NCBI RefSeq assembly: GCF_004361855.1
Contig: NZ_SNWQ01000018.1
Location: 141,771-205,770, forward strand
Length of the DNA: 64,000 nucleotides
DNA from: Kribbella caucasensis
GTDB taxonomy: Bacteria > Actinomycetota > Actinomycetes > Propionibacteriales > Kribbellaceae
Direction: 5' to 3'
In this document: positions 41,034 through 49,984 of the stretch, piece by piece
Layout of the letters: the number at the start of each line of letters is the position of its first letter
Position numbering within the stretch: position 1 is the stretch's first letter
Made by a program: the position numbers and the translations under genes
The notes under the pieces: model-generated
What the model was told of the DNA's origin: nothing
Seen by the model: only the letters and a program-made list of their open reading frames with translations
The model's database searches: none

Positions 41034-41999
41034 TCAGGCGACGTGCATGCGCTGGTGCTGACCCCGCCGGGCGTGTTCGGCGAAGGCTTCGTCATAAGCG
41101 TGCGTCGCCATCTGACACACCTCCGCGGCCATCTGCGCGCGCGGTGAATCCTTGCTCCACGCCAGCAACATCCGCCGGTGGATCGGGTCGCCGACGAGCC
41201 GCCGGGTGGTCACATCGCTCGAAAGCATCCGGTACGACGTGGGCGAGATCAGCGCGATCCCCTGACCCGACGTCACGAATCCCATCAGCACGGACGTGTC
41301 CACCGAATGGTGCTCGACCTTCGGACTGAACCCGGCCTGTTCACAAGCCGCCCGGAACAACACGTGGAAGCCGCTGTCATCCGGCGGCTCACCGATCCAC
41401 TCCTCGGCATGCAGATCGGCGAGGTCGATCTCGCCGCGCGCCCGGCTCGCCACCGCGAGCGGGTGGTCGGCCGACATCACGACGTACGCGGATTCCGACT
41501 CCACGATCGTGCGGGCCTCGACCCCGGACGGCAGCCGCAGCTCGAACCCCGGGAACTCACGAAGTAGGGCAAAGTCGAGTCGCCCGTTCTCCAGCTGCTG
41601 GAGCAGCACACTGGTCGCCCACTCCACCTCGATGCTGACCTGCTCGATCTCCCCGTGATCCCGCAACCGGCTCGCGATCCCGGACATCGGCGCGGTCGGG
41701 AATCCGCCGAGCCGGACCGCACTCGACTCCGCCGCCGTCATCGCGGACACCGTGGCGGACAGGTGGTCGACGTCGACGAGGATGGCGCGGGCCCGATCCA
41801 CGGCGTACCGGCCGAGGGCCGTCGGGGTGACTCCGGTGCGGGAGCGTTCGAAGAGCTCACCGCCGAACGCGGACTCGATCCGTTTCAGCTGCGCGGTCAG
41901 GCTCGGCTGGCTGACCTTGAGCCAGCGGGCGGCCCGGCCGACGGACCCCGCTTCTGCCACCAGGACCACCACCCGCAGGTGGCGCAGCTCGACGTTCAT
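41034..41999 (-). CDS. LysR-family transcriptional regulator
   Basis: A 321-residue LysR regulator with N-terminal winged helix (LRHLRVVVLVAEAGSVGRAA, then LKVSQPSLTAQLKRIE) and a type 2 periplasmic-binding effector domain. I chose the ATG at 41999 (MNVELRHLR), typical of the family, rather than the upstream ATG. It lies downstream of and co-directional with the ABC exporter genes across a hairpin, and converges with the unknown membrane protein. Target genes cannot be told from position. Confidence 0.85.
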   Translation of the reverse strand: MNVELRHLRVVVLVAEAGSVGRAARWLKVSQPSLTAQLKRIESAFGGELFERSRTGVTPTALGRYAVDRARAILVDVDHLSATVSAMTAAESSAVRLGGFPTAPMSGIASRLRDHGEIEQVSIEVEWATSVLLQQLENGRLDFALLREFPGFELRLPSGVEARTIVESESAYVVMSADHPLAVASRARGEIDLADLHAEEWIGEPPDDSGFHVLFRAACEQAGFSPKVEHHSVDTSVLMGFVTSGQGIALISPTSYRMLSSDVTTRRLVGDPIHRRMLLAWSKDSPRAQMAAEVCQMATHAYDEAFAEHARRGQHQRMHVA

Positions 42000-42057
42000 G
42001 CGTTGTGACCGTAGTCGAGGTGCGGGCACAGCACACAGCGATCACATGTTGCGGTTT

Positions 42058-42102
42058 CGTCACAGCCAGGAGATTTTATGTAACGCTCACCTGGCTGTGA
42101 CG
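42058..42102 (-). terminator. Long hairpin between ABC exporter and LysR genes
   Basis: Perfect 13-bp arms CGTCACAGCCAGG (42058-42070) and CCTGGCTGTGACG (42090-42102) with a 19-base AT-rich loop. It lies just past the permease stop, so it probably terminates that operon. Its symmetry also allows an operator role upstream of lysR. Confidence 0.65.
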
Positions 42103-42107
42103 ATAAG

Positions 42108-43280
42108 TCATGACGTCTTGAGCGCCAATGCCTCTCGGTAGCCGAGCCGCCGGCCGGTCTGCAACAGCGTCCGCTCGTACAAGCTGGCCCCGAGCCGGAC
42201 AATCAGCACGGTCGCCACCAGCAACACCGCGATCGCCACCAGCGGCTGCCACAGCAGCACGTCCTCGGTCAGCATCCGGCCGGGCATCGCCATCGACGAC
42301 GCGATCGGGATGAACGACGCCACCGTCTTGGCCGACGATCCCGCGAACACCGAGAAGAAGAACGGGATCATCAGGATCATCTGCCCGGGCAACGTGGTCG
42401 AGCCGAGATCCTCCTGCCGGGTGGCCAGCGACCCGGCCACCGCCCACAGCCCGGCCAGCGCGACGAACCCGAGCACGAAGAACACCACGAACCAGCCGGC
42501 CACCGGCGCGATCACCCCGAGGATGTCGGCCTGGTCGGTGACCATCAGCCCGATCAGCGAAGCGCCCGCGATCACCAGGATCTGGGCCAGCGCCAGCACG
42601 GTGTTGCCGATCACCTTGCCCCACAGCAGCGCCCGGATCGGGACGGCCGCGGCCAGGATCTCGACCACCCGGCTCTCCTTCTCCTGCACCACACTCTGCG
42701 CGATCATCATGCCGAAGCCGAGCGCGGTCATGTAGAAGGCGAGCGCGAGGCCGATGTTGACGAACTCGGCCACGATCTCGGGCAGCGGACCGGGGTTGAG
42801 CAGTTCCTCGTGCAGACCTGTGTTCGCCCGCAACTCCTCCGGGGTGAGCCCGGCGCCGGCCGCGTTCTGCTCCATCCCGATGTTGACCACGGCCTCGCGG
42901 AGGCTGTTCTGGATGTCGCTGTCGACCCGGTCGTCGCCGAGCACGACGTACCCGTTGTCGGCCGGAATCAGCGCGGCCTTCACGTCTCCCCCGGTGACGG
43001 CCTCCTCGGCGGACGTCCGATCCGCGACCCGGACCGATTCGAAGTCGCCGTTGATCGCGTCCGCCTGCTGCACGATCTTCGCGCCCGCGTCGTTCAGTAC
43101 GGCGATCTTGTCCGGACCGCCGTTACCCGAGATCAGCGCCGGGATGATCACCGCGGCCAGCACCAGGACCAGCATGAACACCGTCGATCCGATGAAGGTC
43201 TTGTCCCGCAGCTTCGTACTGATCTCCCGGTGCGCCACCAGCTCCCACGGGTGCCGCAGCGTGCTCTGCTGATCGCTCAT
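42108..43280 (-). CDS. ABC-2 type exporter permease (NatB-like)
   Basis: A 390-residue permease with an N-terminal helix (TFIGSTVFMLVLVLAAVIIP), a large extracellular domain (about residues 55-180) and five to six C-terminal helices. The motif VVQEKESRVVEILAAAVPIRALLWGK after the domain is the hallmark of NatB/YhaP-type ABC-2 permeases. It pairs with the ATPase whose stop overlaps its ATG (43277-43280). Substrate is unknown; sodium, antibiotics or peptides are typical for relatives. Confidence 0.87.
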   Translation of the reverse strand: MSDQQSTLRHPWELVAHREISTKLRDKTFIGSTVFMLVLVLAAVIIPALISGNGGPDKIAVLNDAGAKIVQQADAINGDFESVRVADRTSAEEAVTGGDVKAALIPADNGYVVLGDDRVDSDIQNSLREAVVNIGMEQNAAGAGLTPEELRANTGLHEELLNPGPLPEIVAEFVNIGLALAFYMTALGFGMMIAQSVVQEKESRVVEILAAAVPIRALLWGKVIGNTVLALAQILVIAGASLIGLMVTDQADILGVIAPVAGWFVVFFVLGFVALAGLWAVAGSLATRQEDLGSTTLPGQMILMIPFFFSVFAGSSAKTVASFIPIASSMAMPGRMLTEDVLLWQPLVAIAVLLVATVLIVRLGASLYERTLLQTGRRLGYREALALKTS

Positions 43281-44158
43281 CGGGTCGCCTCCCGGAACAC
43301 GTCGCTCAACGCCACCTTCTCCGGCCCGAACTCGAGCACCGAACCGCGGCTCATCGCCTGCTGCAGGATCCGCTGCTCCTGTCCCGCAGCTTCAACGTCG
43401 AACAGGGCCACAGCGCCGGCCACGTCGCGCACCCTGATCCCCGGTACGTCGCGCAACCAGCCCGCATCACCGTCGACCACCAGCCGGTACGTCGAACTCG
43501 GGCCGGCCGCCAACTCGGCAACGGGGCCCGCGGCAACCACCTTGCCCCGGGACAGCACCACGAGGTCGTCGCAGAGTCGCTCGACCAGTTCGAGTTGGTG
43601 ACTGGAGAACAGCACCGGCACCTCGGGAGTGACCTCCTCGCGGAGCAGGTCCACCATCGTGTCGACGGCGAGCGGATCGAGGCCGCTGAACGGCTCGTCC
43701 AGCACCAGCGCGATCGGCTCGTGCACCAGGGCCGCGGCGATCTGAACGCGCTGCTGGTTTCCGAGTGACAGCGTCTCGAGCACGTCACCAGCGCGCTCCG
43801 ACAGCGACAGCCGCTCGAGCAGTTTGTCGGTCCGCTCACCGGCCCGGATCGGGTCCAGCCCATGCAGCCGGCCGAAGAACACCAACTGGTCGCGGATCTT
43901 CATCTTCGGGTACAGCCCGCGCTCCTCCGGCATGTAACCGAAGTCGCGCCGGATCGCCTGGGTCAGCGGGCCGCCCCGCCAGCTGACCTCGCCGCTGGAC
44001 GCCGCCAGGACGCCGAGGATGATCCGCATCGTCGTCGTCTTGCCGGCCCCGTTCGCCCCGACGAATCCGGTCATCCGGCCCGGTACGACGTCGAACGTCA
44101 CGTCGTCCAGGGCGAGGTGATCACCGAACCGCCGGGTCAGCCCAGCCACGCTCAGCAT
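43277..44158 (-). CDS. ABC-2 exporter ATP-binding protein (NatA-like)
   Basis: A 293-residue ABC ATPase with Walker A GANGAGKTT, signature LSLGNQQRV, Walker B ALVLDEPFSGLDP and LFSSHQL. The signature LSxGNQQ matches the NatA group. A C-terminal about 80-residue extension follows the ATPase core. ATG at 44158 is preceded by GAGGAAC. Operon order is ATPase then permease with a 4-base overlap. The palindrome at 44213 lies in its promoter. Confidence 0.9.
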   Translation of the reverse strand: MLSVAGLTRRFGDHLALDDVTFDVVPGRMTGFVGANGAGKTTTMRIILGVLAASSGEVSWRGGPLTQAIRRDFGYMPEERGLYPKMKIRDQLVFFGRLHGLDPIRAGERTDKLLERLSLSERAGDVLETLSLGNQQRVQIAAALVHEPIALVLDEPFSGLDPLAVDTMVDLLREEVTPEVPVLFSSHQLELVERLCDDLVVLSRGKVVAAGPVAELAAGPSSTYRLVVDGDAGWLRDVPGIRVRDVAGAVALFDVEAAGQEQRILQQAMSRGSVLEFGPEKVALSDVFREATR

Positions 44159-44212
44159 CCCGTTCACCGTTCCTCTACTGCTTCGGCCCCCTGGACCGGA
44201 CGAACGCCCGAT

Positions 44213-44230
44213 CACTCCCGCTCGGGAGTG
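44213..44230. promoter_or_regulatory. Palindrome upstream of the NatAB-like operon
   Basis: CACTCCCGCTCGGGAGTG has 8-bp arms and a 2-base centre, 55 bases upstream of the ATPase ATG. It is a plausible repressor operator, though no cognate regulator is adjacent. Confidence 0.5.
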
Positions 44231-44289
44231 GTTCCAACGCTAGTCAGAACAAACCGGTTGTACGTCGGTCCGCAGGGTGAACGGCAACG

Positions 44290-44661
44290 TCATCCGCGGG
44301 GAGGACTGAGCTGGTGCCAACGGGTCAGCTTGTCCGGGTTCAGGACGATCCACAGCTCGCTGACACGCCGGCCGGCCACGCTCATACCGAGCACCGCCTC
44401 CGCACGACCGCCCCGGCGGACGACCAGTCCGGAGCGGCCGTTGACGGATTCGACGGTGAGCTCGGCGCCTGGCCGAAGCAGGTGCGCGACGATCCGGGCG
44501 GCGTCGGCGGACCCGTGAACCGGCCGCAACGGCGCGAGCGCCCAGCCGCCGCTGTCGCTCACGAGCACCACGTCGGCTGCGAGGAGAGACTCCAGTACGC
44601 GCGCATCACCCGACTCGCAGGCCGCGGCGAACCGGCGTACGAGTCGGTCGTGTCTCATCAC
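44290..44661 (-). CDS. SnoaL-like domain protein, resembles the C-terminal part of SigJ-type sigma factors
   Basis: A 123-residue protein (LVRRFAAACESGDARVLESL, ADVVLVSDSGG, VSELWIVLNPDKLTRW). This matches the SnoaL-like C-terminal domain of ECF41/SigJ-type sigma factors, where NPDKL is a conserved motif, but no sigma region 2 or 4 is present. The start is GTG at 44661, overlapping the previous stop (GTGA), or ATG at 44658. SDR oxidoreductase plus SigJ is a common actinobacterial pair. This may be a stand-alone ligand-binding regulator or a remnant of such a sigma factor. Confidence 0.6.
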   Translation of the reverse strand: MMRHDRLVRRFAAACESGDARVLESLLAADVVLVSDSGGWALAPLRPVHGSADAARIVAHLLRPGAELTVESVNGRSGLVVRRGGRAEAVLGMSVAGRRVSELWIVLNPDKLTRWHQLSPPRG

Positions 44662-44885
44662 CCAGCAGGGTCGGTGCGGGCGTCACCTTCCAGTGATTCG
44701 ACCGCACCGAGGAGGCTGCGCAGCCCGATCTCGTCACGCTGGACTTCGGCCGGATCGACCATCCATTCGGACGCCGGTTCGTCCATTGCCTCGTCCGGGT
44801 GGCTCGATGCGATCAGGTCCAGGTCGACTTCGACCTCACCCTCGAGCCGGTGCAGGAAGGCCGGCTCGTCCGATGGGGTGCTCAT
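44658..44885 (-). CDS. Small acidic protein of unknown function
   Basis: A 75-residue acidic protein (MSTPSDEPAFLHRLEGEVEV..., LIASSHPDEAMDEPASEWMV). Both ends are translationally coupled: its ATG overlaps the SDR stop (44882-44885) and its TGA overlaps the next start (44658-44661). That coupling is the main support for it being real. No domain recognised. Confidence 0.6.
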   Translation of the reverse strand: MSTPSDEPAFLHRLEGEVEVDLDLIASSHPDEAMDEPASEWMVDPAEVQRDEIGLRSLLGAVESLEGDARTDPAG

Positions 44886-45616
44886 TGCTTGGACCAGTCT
44901 TCGTACCGGATCCGGCCGAGGGTCGCCTCGCCCTCGGGGACCAGGGAGGTCTCGGTCAGCTCAGCGCCGAAGTACTGGGCATGCTCGTCGGTGACCACTT
45001 CGCGCTGGTCGTCCGCGAGGGCCTGACGGAAGAAGTCGTCCATCCGGTACTGCTCCGGTCCGGCGGTGTCGACCCGGCCGTTCAGCGGCTTGCCGATCGC
45101 GACCCGGGCGACCTCGTCGGCAACGTCATCCCCGGCCATCGGCTGGAACAGGACCGGCGCCATCCGGACCGTCGTACCGTCGGTGGCGCTGTCGGCGATG
45201 GCCTTGACGAACTCGAAGAACTGGGTCGCGTGGACCAGTGAATACGGAATCGACGACTTCTCGATCAGCTGCTCCTGCGCGATCTTCGCCTGGAAATAGC
45301 CGCTCTCCGGCAGCCGGTCGGTCCCCACCACCGAGAGCGCGACGTGATGCCCGACGCCGGCGGCAGCCTCTGCGGCGAGCAGGTTGCTGGTCGAGGTCTC
45401 GAAGAACTCCATCACGGCCGCGGCCTCGAACGACGGCGAGTTCGACACGTCGACCACCACGGACGCGCCAGTCAGTGCCTCGGCCAGGCCTTCGCCGGTC
45501 AGTGTGTTGACGCCAGTGTTCGGGGAGGCCGCCACCGCCTCGTGCCCGTGCGCCTCGAACCTCCGCACCAGCTTCGACCCGATCAGTCCGGTACCGCCGA
45601 TGACCACGATCTTCAT
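44882..45616 (-). CDS. SDR family NAD(P)-binding oxidoreductase (NmrA-like)
   Basis: A 244-residue atypical short-chain dehydrogenase with N-terminal dinucleotide motif VIGGTGLIGSKLVRRFEAHG (residues 5-24), then LSVVGTDRLPESGYFQAKIA and QEQLIEKSSIPYSLVHATQF, typical of NmrA-like proteins. A catalytic Tyr-x-x-x-Lys is replaced by YFQAK. ATG at 45616 has GGAGG 9 bases upstream. First gene of a three-gene coupled operon. In related genomes this SDR type sits beside SigJ sigma factors, often linked to stress responses. Confidence 0.82.
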   Translation of the reverse strand: MKIVVIGGTGLIGSKLVRRFEAHGHEAVAASPNTGVNTLTGEGLAEALTGASVVVDVSNSPSFEAAAVMEFFETSTSNLLAAEAAAGVGHHVALSVVGTDRLPESGYFQAKIAQEQLIEKSSIPYSLVHATQFFEFVKAIADSATDGTTVRMAPVLFQPMAGDDVADEVARVAIGKPLNGRVDTAGPEQYRMDDFFRQALADDQREVVTDEHAQYFGAELTETSLVPEGEATLGRIRYEDWSKQ

Positions 45617-45771
45617 GACACGCCCTCCTGTACGCCGGGTTCGCTGTCGCCCGGTCGCCAGCTATGACAGAGCAGCACCCCGACTTGTGACCGCCGCCAC
45701 GAAATTCGTCACAACCGGGGGCGCTGTCCTGTCTGTTCTGTGAGACCACGGCGACGACAAAAGGACGGCCC

Positions 45772-47055
45772 ATGCCCAACGGAAGCTCCACGATCCGTAT
45801 CCGGGTCCGGATGCGCGCGCGGCCGATCGACGAGCCGCATCGCGCCTCCAGCCAGCTCGAGTTGCTGTTCGACCTGACCTTCGTGGTCGCGATCGCCGCC
45901 GCCACCGCCCAGCTCGCGCACACCATCGGCGACGGCCACGGCCGGGACGGGCTGGTTCCGTTCCTGCTGGTGTTCTTCGCGATCTGGTGGGCCTGGATGA
46001 ACTTCACCTGGTTCGCGTCGTCCTACGACACCGACGACGTGCTCTACCGGCTCCTGACCATGCTGCAGATGGCCGGCGTGCTCGTCCTCGCCGCAGGCGT
46101 GCCGGCCGCGGCCGACCACTCCGACTTCCGCGTGATCACCATCGGCTACCTGATCATGCGGGTCGGTCTCGTCACGCTCTGGCTCCGCGCCGCGATCGAG
46201 GATCCGGACCGCCGCCGTACGGCGCTGCGCTACGCCGCGGGGCTGACCATCCTCATGATGGGCTGGATCCTTCGGAACGTCCTCGCCGAGGCCGATGTGC
46301 TGCCGTCCCCGGGTCTGCTGCTGTTCTTCGTTTGCCTGGCCGCTCTGGAACTCGCCGTACCGCACTGGGCCGAACGGGTCCAGACCACGAACTGGCATCC
46401 ACACCACATCGCCGAGCGCTACGGCCTGTTCACGATCATCCTGCTCGGCGAGAGCGTGCTGGCGGCCGGGATCGGAGTCCGCTCCGCCGTCGAGGTAGGG
46501 GAGCTCAGCGGCTCATTCGTCGTCATCGCCGTGGCCGGACTCACCCTGCTCTTCGCCCTCTGGTGGCTCTACTTCCTGGAGCCGTCCGGGTACGGCCTCG
46601 CCGACCGTCGGCATCGCTCCTATCTGTGGGGCTACGGCCACTACGGCATCTTCGCCGCCCTGGCCGCGCTCGGCGCCGGCCTCGAGGTCGCTGTCGAACA
46701 GACCACCCATCACCTCGCGGCTTCATCCTTGACCATCTGCTACGCCGTGGCGATCCCGGCCGGAGGTTTCATCCTGCTGCTCTGGGCCGTGCACCTGCCC
46801 ATCGTGGAGAACCCGGTCGTCCGGCCGGTGGCGACCCTGACCGCCGTCGCCGTCATCTGGCTGCTGCCGCTCGCGGTGTCGTGGATCGGAGTGGCCGGCG
46901 TGATCGCGGCGATCGCGGCCGCCGCTGTCCTGCTGGTGATCGGCACGGTCGCGCCGCGGGCCGGATCAGCCGCTGCCGGGGTGGTCGTCGCCGGGGACGA
47001 CGAGGCCGCATTCGTAGGCGAAGACGACGGCCTGGACCCGGTCACGGAGACCTAG
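45772..47055 (+). CDS. Low-temperature-requirement A (LtrA) family membrane protein
   Basis: A 427-residue LtrA-family protein, paralogous to the one at 12421-13653, with similar motifs: LELLFDLTFVVAIAAATAQL, HHIAERYGLFTIILLGESVL and ALWWLYFLEPSG. About eleven hydrophobic helices. ATG at 45772 with AAAGGA upstream. The 3' end overlaps the convergent response-regulator gene by 90 bases, which is unusually long. Function unknown. Confidence 0.87.
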   Translation: MPNGSSTIRIRVRMRARPIDEPHRASSQLELLFDLTFVVAIAAATAQLAHTIGDGHGRDGLVPFLLVFFAIWWAWMNFTWFASSYDTDDVLYRLLTMLQMAGVLVLAAGVPAAADHSDFRVITIGYLIMRVGLVTLWLRAAIEDPDRRRTALRYAAGLTILMMGWILRNVLAEADVLPSPGLLLFFVCLAALELAVPHWAERVQTTNWHPHHIAERYGLFTIILLGESVLAAGIGVRSAVEVGELSGSFVVIAVAGLTLLFALWWLYFLEPSGYGLADRRHRSYLWGYGHYGIFAALAALGAGLEVAVEQTTHHLAASSLTICYAVAIPAGGFILLLWAVHLPIVENPVVRPVATLTAVAVIWLLPLAVSWIGVAGVIAAIAAAAVLLVIGTVAPRAGSAAAGVVVAGDDEAAFVGEDDGLDPVTET

Positions 47056-47652
47056 TTTGAGCAGGATGCGGGAGACGTGGGTCTTGACCGTGGCCTCACC
47101 GACGAAGAGGTTGGTGGCGATCTCGGTGTTGGTCAGGCCGCGGGCGATCAGGCCGAGGACCTCGCGTTCGCGGTCGGTCAGGTCGGCGACCAGGTCCGGG
47201 CGGTAGACGCGTTCGCCGCCGCCTGCGAACCGCTTGATCACCCGGCGGGTCACCTCGGGAGCGAGCAGGGCGTGGCCGGAGTGGACCACCTGGATCGCCT
47301 CGACCAGGTCCTCCGGCGCGGTGTTCTTCAGCAGGAACCCGCTGGCCCCGGCGCCGAGCGACTCGAACAGGTAGTCGTCGCGGTCGAACGTGGTCAGGAT
47401 GACGACCTTGCCGGCGTCCGCCGCGACGATCCGCTGGGTCGCCGCGATCCCGTCCAGGCCGGGCATCTGGACGTCCATCAGTACGACGTCCGGCCGCAAC
47501 CGCTCGGCGAGTTCGACCGCCTTCTCGCCGTCGGCCGCCTCCCCGACGACCTCGATCTCGGGTTCGACCGACAGGATCATCCGGAATCCGGCCCGGACCA
47601 GGTCCTGGTCGTCCACCAGCAGCACGCGCATCGGCGTACCGGAGTCAGTCAC
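46966..47652 (-). CDS. NarL/LuxR-type response regulator
   Basis: A 228-residue response regulator. Receiver domain with acidic pocket VDDQD (14-18) and phosphoacceptor D60 in VVLMDVQMPG, Thr and Lys in LTTF and LLKN. C-terminal LuxR helix-turn-helix LTDREREVLGLIARGLTNTE, then VGEATVKTHVSRILLKLG. It is encoded with its histidine kinase, whose stop it overlaps by 8 bases. Last codons overlap the ltrA end. Likely regulates unknown targets after phosphorylation by the adjacent kinase. Confidence 0.92.
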   Translation of the reverse strand: MTDSGTPMRVLLVDDQDLVRAGFRMILSVEPEIEVVGEAADGEKAVELAERLRPDVVLMDVQMPGLDGIAATQRIVAADAGKVVILTTFDRDDYLFESLGAGASGFLLKNTAPEDLVEAIQVVHSGHALLAPEVTRRVIKRFAGGGERVYRPDLVADLTDREREVLGLIARGLTNTEIATNLFVGEATVKTHVSRILLKLGLRDRVQAVVFAYECGLVVPGDDHPGSG

Positions 47653-48946
47653 CGCTGTTCTCCTTCACGAGGTTTGTCGCAGGCGCCAGTGGGATTCGGG
47701 CGCGGACCCGGAAGCCGCCGACCGGGCGCGGGCCGATCTCGCTCTCGCCGCCCAGCAGGCCGACCCTCTCACGGATCCCGACATGGCCGAGACGGCTCCC
47801 CACCGGCGCGTGTTTCGGCCGGCCGTCGTCGATCACCTCGACCTCGACCGCGGCCTCGCCGAGATAGCGCAGGGTCACGTGAGCGCTGCGCGCGGTGGAG
47901 TGGCGGCGTACGTTGGTCAGCGCCTCCTGGGCGATCCGGTAGACCGAGACGGACACCGTTTCCGGCAGCGGGACGGGTGCGCCGATCTGGTGGAAGCCGA
48001 CGGACAAGTGGTCGCCGGACACCGACGCGACGAGACCCGGTAGCCGATCCGCACCGGCTTGGGGTTCCTTCAGCTCCGGTCCGTCGAGGTCGAGATCCGG
48101 GTCGGCGGCGCGGAGCATGCCGAGGAGCTGGCGCATCTCGTTGACCGCGGTGCGGCTGGAGTTCTCGATCACGCTCAGGGCGTTCTTGGCGGCGTCCGGA
48201 TCCGTCTCCATCACCCTGCGGGCGCCACCGGCCTGAACGCCGATGCTGCTGATGTGGTGGGCGACGACGTCGTGCAGTTCACGGGAGATCCGCAGACGTT
48301 CGTCGATCACCGCGCGCCGGGCGTTCGCCTGCTGCTGGGCGGCGAGCTCGGCGGCCTGTTGCTCCAGCTCATCCCGCTGCTTGGCGACACGCCAGGAGGT
48401 GAGGCCCCAGAAGTAGGCGCCGAAGAAATAGAGCACGTTGATGGCGAAGTTGAGGATGACGAAGGACACGTACGGCGACAGCACGCCCTGGTCGGCACCC
48501 TGGATGGTGTCCTCGCGCAACGCCTTGAGGAAGCCGTAGAAGAGCCAGCAGAACATGCCGGCGAACACCACGACGACGGCGATCTTCATCCGGCGGCGGT
48601 CGCGCGACCAGGCGACGGCGGCGTAGATCGCCATGAACTGGGCCGCCTGGGTGACCAGGCTGCCGGCGAAGGCGAACGGGGTGCGCTCGCCGGCCAGGAC
48701 GAACAGGACGGACACAGTGAGCAGCACGGTCAGGGGGTAGCGGCGGCGGAAGCACAGGGGTAGCGCGATGGCCGCGCTGAGGAAGTACGCCTCGACGCCG
48801 CCCAGGCCCATCTCGACCGGGCCGGGTGAGGTGCCTTTGGCGAGCTCGGTGCCGATCACGCCGGCCACGGCCATGACCAGACCGAGGATGATGTCCCGCC
48901 GCTGCTCCGATTGGGTGGGGCTCGGGCGCTGCCAAGGGCTGGACAT
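47645..48946 (-). CDS. Sensor histidine kinase (HisKA_3 type)
   Basis: A 433-residue membrane kinase. About five hydrophobic helices in the first 180 residues and a coiled coil (RVAKQRDELEQQAAELAAQQ) lead to the dimerisation/phosphoacceptor motif SRELHDVVAHHISS with H225. The ATPase domain has EALTNVRRHS (N box) and HVGIRERVGLLGG (G box). ATG at 48946. It transfers phosphate to the response regulator encoded by the overlapping downstream gene. The stimulus is unknown; the short loops suggest membrane-associated sensing. Confidence 0.92.
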   Translation of the reverse strand: MSSPWQRPSPTQSEQRRDIILGLVMAVAGVIGTELAKGTSPGPVEMGLGGVEAYFLSAAIALPLCFRRRYPLTVLLTVSVLFVLAGERTPFAFAGSLVTQAAQFMAIYAAVAWSRDRRRMKIAVVVVFAGMFCWLFYGFLKALREDTIQGADQGVLSPYVSFVILNFAINVLYFFGAYFWGLTSWRVAKQRDELEQQAAELAAQQQANARRAVIDERLRISRELHDVVAHHISSIGVQAGGARRVMETDPDAAKNALSVIENSSRTAVNEMRQLLGMLRAADPDLDLDGPELKEPQAGADRLPGLVASVSGDHLSVGFHQIGAPVPLPETVSVSVYRIAQEALTNVRRHSTARSAHVTLRYLGEAAVEVEVIDDGRPKHAPVGSRLGHVGIRERVGLLGGESEIGPRPVGGFRVRARIPLAPATNLVKENSGD

Positions 48947-49002
48947 GGCTCACCAGCCTAGGGCCTGATGACTGCTGTCGAAGCCCGCGTACTCTGGGGG
49001 GC

Positions 49003-49947
49003 GTGACGATCGCCCCAGAAGGACGGAAACTGCTCAGGCTCGAGGTGCGCAACGCGGAGACCCCGATCGAGCGCAAACCCGAGTGGATCAAGACACGCGC
49101 GAAGATGGGCCCGGAGTACCAGAAGCTGCAGTCGCTGGTGAAATCGGAGAAGTTGCACACGGTCTGCCAGGAAGCCGGCTGCCCGAACATCTTCGAGTGC
49201 TGGGAGGACCGCGAGGCCACCTTCCTCATCGGCGGCGACCAGTGCACCCGGCGCTGCGACTTCTGCCAGATCGACACCGGCAAACCGCAGGCGCTGGACC
49301 GCGACGAACCGCGCCGCGTGGCCGAGTCCGTCCGGACCATGGGCCTGCGCTACGCCACCGTCACCGGCGTCGCCCGCGACGACCTGGACGACGGCGGCGC
49401 ATGGCTGTACGCCGAGACGATCCGGCAGATCCACGAGCTCAACCCGGGCACCGGGGTCGAGATGCTCGCGCCCGACTTCAACGCGGTCCCCGAGCAACTG
49501 GCCGAGGTGTTCTCGTCCCGGCCGGAGGTGTTCGCGCACAACGTCGAGACCGTGCCGCGGATCTTCCGCCGGATCCGCCCGGGCTTCCGGTACGAGCGCT
49601 CCCTGGACGTGATCACCCAGGCCCGCGACTACGGCCTGGTCACCAAGTCGAACCTGATCCTCGGCATGGGCGAGACCCGGGACGAGGTCAGCCAGGCGCT
49701 CCGCGACCTGCACGACGCCGGCTGCGACATCATCACCATCACCCAGTACCTGCGCCCCTCGGTGCGGCACCACCCCGTGGAGCGGTGGGTCCGGCCGGAG
49801 GAGTTCGTGGAACTGCAGGCCGAGGCCGAGGGCATCGGTTTCGTCGGAGTCATGTCCGGTCCGCTGGTGCGTTCGTCGTACCGGGCCGGTCGGCTGTACC
49901 GTCAGGCCGTGGAGTCGCGGATGACCTCCGCGGCAACAGACGCCTAG
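49003..49947 (+). CDS. lipA: Lipoyl synthase
   Basis: A 314-residue radical-SAM enzyme that inserts two sulfurs into octanoyl groups on lipoyl domains. The auxiliary cluster ligands are C55, C60 and C66 (CQEAGCPNIFEC) and the radical-SAM cluster ligands C81, C85 and C88 (CTRRCDFC). The C-terminal RSSY motif is present (VRSSYRAG). GTG at 49003 follows GGGGGG. It acts with lipB (37.4 kb) and matures sucB and other lipoyl proteins. DUF4191 follows 37 bases downstream. Confidence 0.96.
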   Translation: MTIAPEGRKLLRLEVRNAETPIERKPEWIKTRAKMGPEYQKLQSLVKSEKLHTVCQEAGCPNIFECWEDREATFLIGGDQCTRRCDFCQIDTGKPQALDRDEPRRVAESVRTMGLRYATVTGVARDDLDDGGAWLYAETIRQIHELNPGTGVEMLAPDFNAVPEQLAEVFSSRPEVFAHNVETVPRIFRRIRPGFRYERSLDVITQARDYGLVTKSNLILGMGETRDEVSQALRDLHDAGCDIITITQYLRPSVRHHPVERWVRPEEFVELQAEAEGIGFVGVMSGPLVRSSYRAGRLYRQAVESRMTSAATDA

Positions 49948-49984
49948 ACCCCACGGACGAGCTAGACAAACGGACAAGGTAGAG

